14,588 nt of DNA from an uncultured Sutterella sp. (lineage in GTDB: Bacteria; Pseudomonadota; Gammaproteobacteria; Burkholderiales; Burkholderiaceae_F). The stretch lies in the NCBI GenBank assembly GCA_900542805.1, contig UQOW01000026.1, positions 1-14,588 of the forward strand, read 5' to 3'. The first letter of the stretch is position 1, and each line of letters opens with the position of its first letter. Under the pieces are notes generated by a model. That model ran no database searches and was not told where the DNA came from. It saw only the letters and a program-made list of their open reading frames with translations. The position numbers and the translations under genes were made by a program. Below, piece after piece: positions 8,316-14,387 of this stretch.

Positions 8316-8827
8316 TTGATCCCACGCCTTTTATCCGTTCGTACGTTCCCGGGCGCCTGCGGTTACGCCACAGTAGTCTGATCGGTTTGGAATGTGACGC
8401 TCGCGGAGCCCTCACATTGGCCGTCAAATCGGTGCCGGGTATTACTGCTTGCGTTGTCAACCCCAAAGTCGGGAGCCTGCTTTTGACGTGGGATGCCGAG
8501 AAACTTACGAAAGACGATCTTTTGGGATACCTTCAGTTTTGGGCTGCCTTCTTGCCCGAAGAGGCACAGGGGGGTACCTCGCACTCGGAGAAGCAGGCGC
8601 CTTGCGGTGCTCTTACCGAGACAATCCTTACCCGAATGCAGAACATTTTGGCCTGCAAGGGCAGTGCGGCAAAATGCCGCCGACAAATGGAAAATCGTCT
8701 GACGGCTCTTTTCGGAGTAGCGACGATGGCTTCCCTTTTAAAGGGCGCATCGCTGCACGCACAGATCGGTACAGTGTTTGCGGCGATGCTTGTCTGGCAT
8801 CTATGGAAGCGCCGGCGCGTTTTTTAA
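8312..8827 (+). CDS. HMA-like domain membrane protein, partner of the P-type ATPase
   Basis: A 171-aa protein whose ATG overlaps the ATPase stop (ATGA at 8312-8315), so the two are probably translationally coupled. Residues about 9-60 repeat the pattern of the ATPase N-terminal domain: PGRLRLRH matches GNRVRYRT, and VPGITACVVNPKVGSLLLTW matches IPGLNGVTVNPVTGSVLAYW. Neither has the CxxC metal site of true HMA domains. A polar linker with scattered Cys residues (98, 115, 122) follows, then one or two hydrophobic segments (about 132-164) and a basic end (WKRRRVF), suggesting a membrane anchor with the HMA-like domain in the cytoplasm. It is likely a regulatory or docking partner of the pump. 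Function is inferred only from fold pattern and position. A 190-aa ORF in another frame across this gene (8449-9021) is a shadow. Confidence 0.85.
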   Translation: MIDPTPFIRSYVPGRLRLRHSSLIGLECDARGALTLAVKSVPGITACVVNPKVGSLLLTWDAEKLTKDDLLGYLQFWAAFLPEEAQGGTSHSEKQAPCGALTETILTRMQNILACKGSAAKCRRQMENRLTALFGVATMASLLKGASLHAQIGTVFAAMLVWHLWKRRRVF

Positions 8828-8845
8828 GAGACAAAGGGGGCGGAC

Positions 8846-9244
8846 ATGAAGTGGGTCAAAACGCTTGTTCTTATCATTGTGACCCTGGCATCTGCCAGTG
8901 TCCTTGTGGTGGCCGTCAGTGCGGCGCTTTCCATGGCGGCGCTCTGTTTGATTGCGCTTTTAACGGCCTATGTCGTAAGCCCCGAAGATGTCAAAGCCGT
9001 GTACCAAGCCCTAAGCAGTAAAATCGATGCGTGGCTTAAGATTCTTTCGGACATGACGCAAGCGATGGCAGGGGCGATTCGCGAGGCCGCTGCCTTTGCT
9101 CGGGAAGCATCGCAACGCACGGCGGCGCCCGAGGCCTCTGCGAGCCGGGAAGAAACGGACACAACCCGGGCCCGTCCGAAAAGGGGCGCAAAGGCATCTT
9201 CCAAGACAATGAAAAAGGCCAAGGACGCGACTCGTCCTTCTTAG
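8846..9244 (+). CDS. Small membrane protein with basic Ala/Lys tail, last gene of ATPase cassette
   Basis: I do not recognise this 132-aa protein. It starts with a long hydrophobic region (about 5-44, one long helix or a tight hairpin of two), followed by an amphipathic Ala-rich helical segment (about 47-95) and a low-complexity tail rich in Lys, Arg, Ala, Ser and Thr (RPKRGAKASSKTMKKAK). The layout of membrane helix, amphipathic helix and basic tail is the same as in the 110-aa protein at the front of the cassette, though I see no clear sequence identity. Start ATG 8846 has AAAGGGGG 5 nt upstream and lies 18 nt after the HMA-like gene, so it is in the same operon. A scaffold or helper role for the pump is inference. 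Confidence 0.8.
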   Translation: MKWVKTLVLIIVTLASASVLVVAVSAALSMAALCLIALLTAYVVSPEDVKAVYQALSSKIDAWLKILSDMTQAMAGAIREAAAFAREASQRTAAPEASASREETDTTRARPKRGAKASSKTMKKAKDATRPS

Positions 9245-9348
9245 GTCCCCCTTACTTGCGCAAAAGTCTTTCGATTGGCCGGCCGGAAAATTCACAGGCT
9301 CGGCAACGTTGACGATTTCCATCGAATAGGCACACGAGAAATCAGTGA

Positions 9349-9378
9349 CTGACGAGCGTTCTTGAGAATGCTTGTCAG
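9349..9378. other. Intergenic 13-bp stem-loop; region 9245-9539 described
   Basis: CTGACGAGCGTTC (9349-9361) pairs with GAATGCTTGTCAG (9366-9378) over 13 bp with two G-T pairs and a TTGA loop. No T-run follows on either side, so it is not an ordinary intrinsic terminator. It lies in the 295-nt gap between the ATPase cassette and the convergent mdh gene. The same gap holds a second inverted repeat, GGTTTTTC (9434-9441) with GAAAAACC (9454-9461), and two terminators listed separately. I see no ORF in the gap. It may be a processing or mRNA-stabilising structure, or part of a small RNA. Confidence 0.5.
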
Positions 9379-9404
9379 GACTTAGGTACCGTATTTGACG
9401 GAAC

Positions 9405-9423
9405 AGGGAGTTTTCCTTTTTTT
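9405..9423 (+). terminator. Weak intrinsic terminator after the ATPase cassette
   Basis: AGGGA (9405-9409) pairs with TTCCT (9413-9417) around a 3-nt loop, leading straight into a run of T to 9423. The stem is short and includes one G-T pair, but the T-run is long. It sits 160 nt after the last gene of the cassette, with the 13-bp stem-loop upstream of it. Confidence 0.4.
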
Positions 9424-9474
9424 ATCAAAGGGTGGTTTTTCGTCGGGCCACTTGAAAAACCGAGAAAGAGGCAG

Positions 9475-9510
9475 AAAAAATCCTGCCGGACTTTCGTCGC
9501 GGCAGGATTT
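9475..9510 (-). terminator. Intrinsic terminator of mdh
   Basis: AAATCCTGCCG (9478-9488) and CGGCAGGATTT (9500-9510) form a perfect 11-bp stem with an 11-nt loop. Read on the - strand it ends in a run of six T (the A run at 9475-9480), 30 nt after the mdh stop codon. This is a textbook intrinsic terminator. Confidence 0.9.
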
Positions 9511-9539
9511 GGAAACAGTAGTAAGGCACTTGTCCTAGA

Positions 9540-10523
9540 TTAGATCAGGTCCTTGACCAAATCGGCTTCATGCTTTAACTCGCCGACAGTGACATCGAGC
9601 TTGGCTTGGCTAAATTCGTCGACGGGCAAATCCTTGACGATTTCATAGTCGCCCTTGCCGTCGCAAATCACAGGCATACCGCAAACGATGCCTTCGGGAA
9701 TGCCGTACGAGCCGTCACTCGGGACGCCCATGGTGACCCATTCGCCGTTCGTGCCGAGGAACCAATCACGCATGTGGTCGATAGCCGCAGAAGCTGCGGA
9801 GGCCGCCGAGCTTGCACCGCGAGCTTCGATGACGGCCGCACCGCGCTTGCCGACTGTCGGCAGGAACGTGTCGCGGTACCAGGCTTGGTCGACGCATTCG
9901 GTTGCCGGCTTGCCGTCAATGGTGGCAAAGCGGATATCCGAGTACATGGAGGGAGCGTGGTTGCCCCAGACGCAAAGCTTCTTAATCGAGCAGACGGGCT
10001 TGCCGGTCTTGGCCGAGAGTTGAGCGAGCGAGCGGTTGTGGTCCAAACGCAGCATCGCGGAGAAGCACTTGGGAGAAAGACTCGGGGCGGACTTCATGGC
10101 GATGTAGCAGTTCGTGTTGCAGGGATTGCCGACAACGAGAACGTGAACGTTGCGGCTCGCGACTTCATTGATGGCCTTGCCCTGTTCGGTGAAGATGGCA
10201 CCGTTGGCAACGAGAAGTTCAGCGCGTTCCATACCTTTGGTACGCGGACGAGAACCGATGAGGAATGCCGCATCGGCATCCTTAAAGGCCACTTTCGGGT
10301 CGATTGTCAAAACCGTGCCGGCCAATGTCGGGAAGGCGCAGTCCATCAATTCCATTTCCAAACCCTTGAGTTTTTGCAAGGAATCGGGCGCATTGCGCTC
10401 AAGAAGCTGCAAAATCACAGGCTGGTCCTGACCGAAAAGGTCGCCCGCAGCAATACGGAAGATAATGGCATAGCCGATGTTACCGGCTGCACCTGTAACA
10501 GCAACACGAATGGGTGCTTTCAT
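9540..10523 (-). CDS. mdh: Malate dehydrogenase (NAD)
   Basis: Interconverts malate and oxaloacetate with NAD+/NADH in the TCA cycle, in the cytoplasm. The 327-aa protein matches the cytosolic/beta-proteobacterial MDH type (about 327-330 aa). Motifs: NAD-binding GAAGNIG (11-17), substrate loop SRPRTKGMER (91-100), VVGNPCNTNCY (130-140), LRLDHNR with Asp161 and Arg164, and catalytic His189 in VWGNHAPSMY. The frame stays open upstream to 10601, but the ATG at 10523 gives the family N-terminus (MKAPIRVAVTGAAG) and has AGGAG 10 nt upstream. Cys replaces the usual Ala at 135 and 139, and the protein has nine Cys in all. It is transcribed alone, with its own terminator. The 365-aa ORF opposite it (9606-10703) is a shadow. 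Confidence 0.97.
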   Translation of the reverse strand: MKAPIRVAVTGAAGNIGYAIIFRIAAGDLFGQDQPVILQLLERNAPDSLQKLKGLEMELMDCAFPTLAGTVLTIDPKVAFKDADAAFLIGSRPRTKGMERAELLVANGAIFTEQGKAINEVASRNVHVLVVGNPCNTNCYIAMKSAPSLSPKCFSAMLRLDHNRSLAQLSAKTGKPVCSIKKLCVWGNHAPSMYSDIRFATIDGKPATECVDQAWYRDTFLPTVGKRGAAVIEARGASSAASAASAAIDHMRDWFLGTNGEWVTMGVPSDGSYGIPEGIVCGMPVICDGKGDYEIVKDLPVDEFSQAKLDVTVGELKHEADLVKDLI

Positions 10524-10571
10524 TTTTTTGTCACTCCTAATAGAACCGAAAATTGGCGACCGGGCCGAAGC

Positions 10572-10649
10572 ATCGACCCAATCGCGGGCACTGCAAAACA
10601 CACGCCGATTAGTTTGTCTCTCGGTGTGTGCTCTAGGGTCGATATTGTA
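10572..10649 (-). promoter_or_regulatory. mdh promoter and leader with nested inverted repeats
   Basis: A TACAAT -10 box on the - strand (10644-10649) lies about 120 nt before mdh; its -35 region is poor. Next to it are two nested inverted repeats: an outer pair ATCGACCC (10572-10579) with GGGTCGAT (10636-10643), and an inner pair CACACGCCG (10599-10607) with CGGTGTGTG (10622-10630), 9 bp with one G-T pair. The outer right arm touches the -10 box, so it may be an operator; the inner hairpin would be near the 5' end of the mRNA. I cannot match this to a known riboswitch. Confidence 0.4.
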
Positions 10650-10742
10650 GGGCTTTTAGGCCGAAAGGAAGAGGCCGCAAAAGGAAAAATGGGTTTCTTT
10701 TGACCGTGCTTAAGGGAGGTTTTCCTGCGATTAAGGTGTTTT

Positions 10743-10862
10743 ACCTAGAAGCGTTTATTTCAAGAAACGTCTGTAGGTCAATCGGATCCCTTCGGGGACA
10801 AAGGGCGGCGTCTTACCGACAGCGGCGTAAAGCCCCGTCGTTCAGGGCGAGGAGGAAGTCAA
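10743..10862 (+). repeat. IS200/IS605-type right-end fossil, copy 2 (no transposase)
   Basis: Positions 10813-10862 share nearly all of their first 37 nt with copy 3 (14534-14581), differing at one base, and share the hairpin and AGGAAGTCAA end with copy 1. The hairpin is 10833-10852, with a C-A mismatch where copy 1 has T-A and copy 3 has C-G. In the frame closed by the TAA at 10828-10830 the bases read PSGTKGGVLPTAA, and copy 3 also reads LPTAA before its TAA, as expected if both keep the last codons of a tnpB-like gene. Just upstream is an imperfect 14-bp hairpin (10743-10756 with 10765-10778). No transposase or further coding remnant remains, so this is a solo end or miniature element. 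The 335-nt stretch 10524-10858 otherwise holds only the mdh leader. Confidence 0.6.
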
Positions 10863-11074
10863 GGAACAAAATACCCGGCAATCTGCAGTGCATAACCGAC
10901 AAAAATCAGTGCGATACCGACAAGCACGTACCGCTTTTCCTTGACGGCGTTTTTATGTAGGTTGGGAATGTCGCGCCAGGTGCCGGCGATGCGCTCGTCG
11001 CGCATCAGAATGGTCCAGAGACTAAACGCTGTGCCTAAAAAAGAAAGAATGATGCCCAAGATGCTGTAAACCAT
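10859..11074 (-). CDS. Small two-helix membrane protein, unknown function
   Basis: A 71-aa protein with two hydrophobic segments (about 2-22 and 49-70) joined by a polar, basic loop containing GTWRDIP and KEKRY. This fits a small inner-membrane protein with both ends on the same side. I do not recognise a named family. The first ATG in frame is at 11074 (the frame opens at a TTG at 11080); a weak GGA lies upstream. The stop codon (10859-10861) lies inside the last bases of the adjacent IS-end repeat, so the C-terminus may have been set by that insertion. It lies 230 nt downstream of rsgA on the same strand. That gap holds only a small hairpin (CGCGT/ACGCG, 11221-11234) with a T-rich stretch on the - strand side, a possible rsgA terminator. 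Confidence 0.6.
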   Translation of the reverse strand: MVYSILGIILSFLGTAFSLWTILMRDERIAGTWRDIPNLHKNAVKEKRYVLVGIALIFVGYALQIAGYFVP

Positions 11075-11304
11075 ACCCAAAATCCGTGATAAAACCGAGA
11101 GAAAACCGTTGCAATTTTAGTCACATCGACGATTCCTTGTATCGCAAGGCGTCTTGGAAAAATAGGTCGTACCTTGGCCGCAGGGTGTGCAAAGAGAAGA
11201 TTTTTTGAGAAAAATGCCTTCGCGTAGCCACGCGTCAATACAATAAAACAGAGAAAAAAGCTACTTTTACAGGCTTAAAGTCGGGATTTAGACCCCCAAA
11301 AGTC

Positions 11305-12228
11305 CTAAACGCGAGAGGTGAAGGGACTGCGGGTGATTTCACTTAAAAGAGCGGCATAAAAAGCATGGCGCTCCGGGTCGATTCTTCCTTCCTTTAGGGC
11401 TGTCATTACGGAACAGCCCGGCTCATGTGTGTGCGTGCAGTTGTAGTAGCGGCACCCGGTAACGTACCGGGCGATGTCGGGCATGGCGTTTAAAAGGTCG
11501 TAAGGCGTGACGTGTGTCAGGCCGAACTCCTGAAAGCCCGGAGAATCGATAATTTCAAAGGACGAGGTCCCGAGGGTAAGCGAATAAAGGCGTGTTTCGG
11601 TCGTCGTTTGTTTGCCGATATCGAGCGCCTTGGAAAACTCCCGAGTTCGAATCCGCGCCTCAGGGTCAAGGGTGTTAATGAGCGTGCTTTTTCCCATTCC
11701 CGACTGTCCGACAAGAAGTACGGTTTTGCCTTCAAATACGTGTGCCAAATGATTGCACGTTGCCTCGGGCTCGGTCTTGGCACGGATTTTGAGGATTGTT
11801 TCGCCGATGCCCTCAAGTTTTTGTGCAAAACGCGAGGCAGCGCTTTCGGGAGTCGAAAGTTCGGCTTTGGTTTGTAGCAAAACGGGTGTAATTCCGGCTG
11901 TTTTTGAGGCAACGAGAGCCTTCCAGACAAACCAGGGATTAAACGTCGGTCGCTCGGCAAAAAGGACAGCGACAACATCGACGTTGGAAGCGAGGATTTT
12001 CACGCGCTTTTCATCGCTTCGAAAAAGGCAATTGCGTCGAGGTTCGATGGCAAGGATGGAGACTTTTCCGCCGATAGGCGCTGAGCACGAGACAATGTCT
12101 CCCACAACGGCATCGCCCTTTTTTCCCTTGCGAGCGGCTTCAAACGTCTGACCTAAACTGTCGGTCACAAAATAGATCCGACCGTGTGAGGCCGTGATAC
12201 GAGCGGTAAAGGGAGGGGAATCTCTCAT
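11305..12228 (-). CDS. rsgA: Ribosome small-subunit GTPase RsgA (YjeQ)
   Basis: A circularly permuted GTPase that helps late 30S ribosome assembly and release of RbfA. The 307-aa protein has an N-terminal OB-fold region (about 1-75), then the permuted G motifs: G4 position LLQTKAEL (117-124), G1 GQSGMGKS (174-181), G2 in GKQTTTETRLY (205-215) and G3 DSPGF (228-232). A zinc site follows: Cys259, Cys264, His266, Cys272. The G4 motif is unusual: the family has NKxD, here TKAE, and GKHTTT has become GKQTTT. The ATG at 12228 lies 7 nt after the stop of the M48-like gene with no strong ribosome binding site, pointing to coupled translation. In many Burkholderiales, as I recall, a pterin dehydratase gene sits between these two; it is absent here. 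Confidence 0.94.
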   Translation of the reverse strand: MRDSPPFTARITASHGRIYFVTDSLGQTFEAARKGKKGDAVVGDIVSCSAPIGGKVSILAIEPRRNCLFRSDEKRVKILASNVDVVAVLFAERPTFNPWFVWKALVASKTAGITPVLLQTKAELSTPESAASRFAQKLEGIGETILKIRAKTEPEATCNHLAHVFEGKTVLLVGQSGMGKSTLINTLDPEARIRTREFSKALDIGKQTTTETRLYSLTLGTSSFEIIDSPGFQEFGLTHVTPYDLLNAMPDIARYVTGCRYYNCTHTHEPGCSVMTALKEGRIDPERHAFYAALLSEITRSPFTSRV

Positions 12229-12235
12229 GGCGATG

Positions 12236-13699
12236 TTATAGCTTTATCGTTCGGTTTTTCAGATTTGCCGCTTCGGCGATTGTCTCTCGGGCGGTCTGCA
12301 CAAGACGGGGATTGCTCTGTGCGTCGTTTTCTTCGCGACGCATGAGAATCGCATTAAAAAACGCCTGCCGGTCCGCTAGTTTCTCCTGCCGTGCCTTCAT
12401 GGCCAGGTGACGCAATTTGCGGGCTTCGGCCTGCGCAGCCAAAATGCGCTGCGTAATGTGCGGGCGCCGGTGGTTTGCAAGCGAATAAAGACGATTGGGA
12501 GTTAACGTATTGCGGTAATCCGTATGCAGTTTAACAATGGCCCGAATGAGCGGCACGGCGCCCACTGTGTGCACTACACAGGCATCGGCATCGTACTCGA
12601 GCATGCGGGTAAATAGGTGCACGAGAAACACAACCGGGTACAAAACCACGGGAAACGTTGTCAGAACAATTCCGACAAGAACCCCGGGAATCACGGCGCC
12701 GTTTTCAAGGGCCATCACCGGGTGAATCCCCAAGGCCTCGTAAAAGTAGGGTTTTTCCGAGAGCCACGCAAAGCCCCACCAAAACCCGAACATGAGTAAA
12801 AAGAAAAGGATACAACGTGCAAAGCGGTGCCAACGCGTCACGTGCGCAACGGCATTGGTGACAACGGCAAGAAGCTCTTCTTCCGTCAGTTTCGTAAGCG
12901 TATGCTGAAAAAGCACCAGACGCGATTGGCGGGTACTTCGGGCAAAGAGAGCATTAGCGTGTTTTAAGGCAGCCGGTCGCACCATCGTGTTAATGGCCGC
13001 ATCGGCATAGCCTTGCTCCGTTAAAAGCAATTGAAGGCGCCGCTTTAACGAGCCCTCTTGCAGCGGGTGTGCTTTTTTGGAAAAACCGACGACCCAATTC
13101 GGGTACAGGTACTCGTGCCAGAAAAACCACAGAGAGCTTACGGCCAAGCACAAAATCCACCAAAAGTAAGAACTTAAGTTCAAAACGAGGAGGGCCGCAA
13201 ACACAATCGGCAAATCGGCCACCCATCCGAAAAACGTCGCACGAATTCGGCGACGCATCCAGACTCGGGCATCGGTTCTTTCGATGCCGTAACGCTCGTT
13301 AATCCGAAAGTTCCGCCACCAGTCAAGCGGCATATCCAGAACGGCCAAAATGAGCGTTATGAGAATGACAAAGAGAAATTGTGAGGCGACGCTCCGGTCA
13401 CCTGTGAGGACACTGACAAAGGCCCAGAGAAGATCCAGACCCCCTCCCAAGGTAAAGATCAGGGCAACGGCAGCGCCTGCCAAGGCATTGAGCGTATCGC
13501 TTTGAATGACTTCGGCCGTAAAGTCAATCGCTTTTCGGTGTGCCGCAAGGCTGACTTCTCCGCGAAAGGCTCTCGGGACGGTATCGGCGGCTTTTTCGGC
13601 ACTGCCGACTTCGGAAATCAAAAGCGCCACCTGAATGCACACATAAAAAACAATGAGTGCCAAAAAGGTGATTTTCAAAAATGCGGCAATTTCAGTCAT
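12236..13699 (-). CDS. M48/Ste24-like membrane protein lacking the HEXXH motif (probable pseudoprotease)
   Basis: A 487-aa membrane protein with the Ste24/CAAX-peptidase plan: N-terminal helix (8-30), further helices at about 69-100, 106-124, 155-195, a soluble segment, and two helices (about 294-313 and 335-364). Family landmarks are present: FRINERYGI (131-139), LTEEELLAVV (271-280) and the distal acidic motif LEYDADA (367-373). At the position of HELGH, however, the protein reads NAVAH (282-286): the first zinc His is Asn282 and the catalytic Glu is Ala283, while His286 and the third ligand Glu368 remain. The upstream SNAYF region is also altered (HANALF, 247-252). Codons were checked: AAT and GCC. 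It should not be an active metalloprotease. It is first in an operon with rsgA and divergent from orn. The ATG at 13699 has no clear ribosome binding site. Confidence 0.88.
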   Translation of the reverse strand: MTEIAAFLKITFLALIVFYVCIQVALLISEVGSAEKAADTVPRAFRGEVSLAAHRKAIDFTAEVIQSDTLNALAGAAVALIFTLGGGLDLLWAFVSVLTGDRSVASQFLFVILITLILAVLDMPLDWWRNFRINERYGIERTDARVWMRRRIRATFFGWVADLPIVFAALLVLNLSSYFWWILCLAVSSLWFFWHEYLYPNWVVGFSKKAHPLQEGSLKRRLQLLLTEQGYADAAINTMVRPAALKHANALFARSTRQSRLVLFQHTLTKLTEEELLAVVTNAVAHVTRWHRFARCILFFLLMFGFWWGFAWLSEKPYFYEALGIHPVMALENGAVIPGVLVGIVLTTFPVVLYPVVFLVHLFTRMLEYDADACVVHTVGAVPLIRAIVKLHTDYRNTLTPNRLYSLANHRRPHITQRILAAQAEARKLRHLAMKARQEKLADRQAFFNAILMRREENDAQSNPRLVQTARETIAEAANLKNRTIKL

Positions 13700-13714
13700 G
13701 AAAAGCGGGCACGT

Positions 13715-13743
13715 TCGTCACGGCGACGACAAGTTAATACAAT
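13715..13743 (+). promoter_or_regulatory. Candidate orn promoter
   Basis: TCGTCA (13715-13720) and TACAAT (13738-13743) are spaced by 17 bp, about 50 nt before the orn start. The leader then has a 6-bp hairpin, CGGAAA with TTTCCG, near 13752-13768. The 93-nt gap is shared with the divergent M48-like gene. Confidence 0.4.
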
Positions 13744-13792
13744 AGCGGTTTCGGAAAGCGGTTTTCCGCCTACAGAGTGCGACATTTTAACA

Positions 13793-14359
13793 ATGACAAA
13801 GATCGAAAAGGCCGAGACTTACGGCGAAAGTAATTTGATTTGGATCGACATGGAAATGACGGGCTTGCAGCCTGAAGTGAACCGTGTCATTGAGATTGCG
13901 GCCGTTATTACCGATCCGCAGCTAAATATTTTGCATGAAGGGCCTGTGATTGCCATCCATCAGGACGAATACACGATGATGCATATGGATGCGTGGAACA
14001 CGGCCATGCACACGCGTTCGGGCCTCGTAAAGCGTGTTTCGGAGAGCACGATTGACGAGGAAAAGGCAACGGATATGTGCTTAGAAGTCTTCTCGCGCTT
14101 CGTGCCTGCCGGTAAATCCCCGATGTGCGGAAATACTATCGGACAGGACCGTCGTTTTATGGCGCGCTGGATGCCGCGTTTGGAAGCGTTTTTCCACTAC
14201 AGAAGCATCGATGTGTCGACCCTCAAAGAATTAGCTTACCGCTGGAAGCCCGAGATTGTCACCTCGTTTAAGAAATCGACCAAGCATGAGGCCTTAAGCG
14301 ATATCCAAGAATCGATCGAGGAATTAAAGCACTACCGGCGCGAGATGATGAAAATTTAG
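13793..14359 (+). CDS. orn: Oligoribonuclease
   Basis: A 3'-5' exoribonuclease that degrades two-nucleotide RNAs, the last step of RNA decay, and also clears pGpG from cyclic-di-GMP breakdown. The 188-aa protein matches the family (E. coli 181 aa) and carries the DEDDh active site: Asp19 and Glu21 in WIDMEMTGL, Asp119 in GNTIGQDRRF, His165 and Asp170 in KHEALSDIQES. The block DVSTLKELAYRWKPEI is also diagnostic. The frame is open upstream to 13502, but that would run through the divergent gene; the ATG at 13793 gives the usual short N-terminus. No strong ribosome binding site precedes it. It is convergent with the tRNA gene 28 nt downstream. Confidence 0.97.
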   Translation: MTKIEKAETYGESNLIWIDMEMTGLQPEVNRVIEIAAVITDPQLNILHEGPVIAIHQDEYTMMHMDAWNTAMHTRSGLVKRVSESTIDEEKATDMCLEVFSRFVPAGKSPMCGNTIGQDRRFMARWMPRLEAFFHYRSIDVSTLKELAYRWKPEIVTSFKKSTKHEALSDIQESIEELKHYRREMMKI

Positions 14360-14387
14360 TTTAAGAACGGGATGAAAAAGGCCTAAG

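Noticed and set aside
8449..9021. A 190-aa Cys-rich frame across the HMA-like gene and the small membrane protein
   Set aside because: Tempting as a metal-binding protein beside a metal pump, but it lies out of frame over two genes with good starts, an ATGA overlap and domain or helix content. The Cys content comes from reading their codons shifted.
10524..10601. A 26-codon N-terminal extension of mdh
   Set aside because: The ATG at 10523 has a ribosome binding site and yields the conserved N-terminus; the extension covers the leader hairpin.
9606..10703. A 365-aa open frame on the + strand opposite mdh
   Set aside because: The - strand frame is a clear malate dehydrogenase with all motifs; the + frame is a codon-bias shadow with no recognisable domain, and it runs through the mdh leader.
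11035..11238. A 67-aa frame on the - strand between rsgA and the 71-aa gene
   Set aside because: Aromatic-rich with no helix pattern or start site, and it overlaps the better-supported 71-aa frame.
13502..13792. A 97-codon upstream extension of orn
   Set aside because: It overlaps the divergent M48-like gene and adds residues absent from the oligoribonuclease family; the ATG at 13793 gives normal length.
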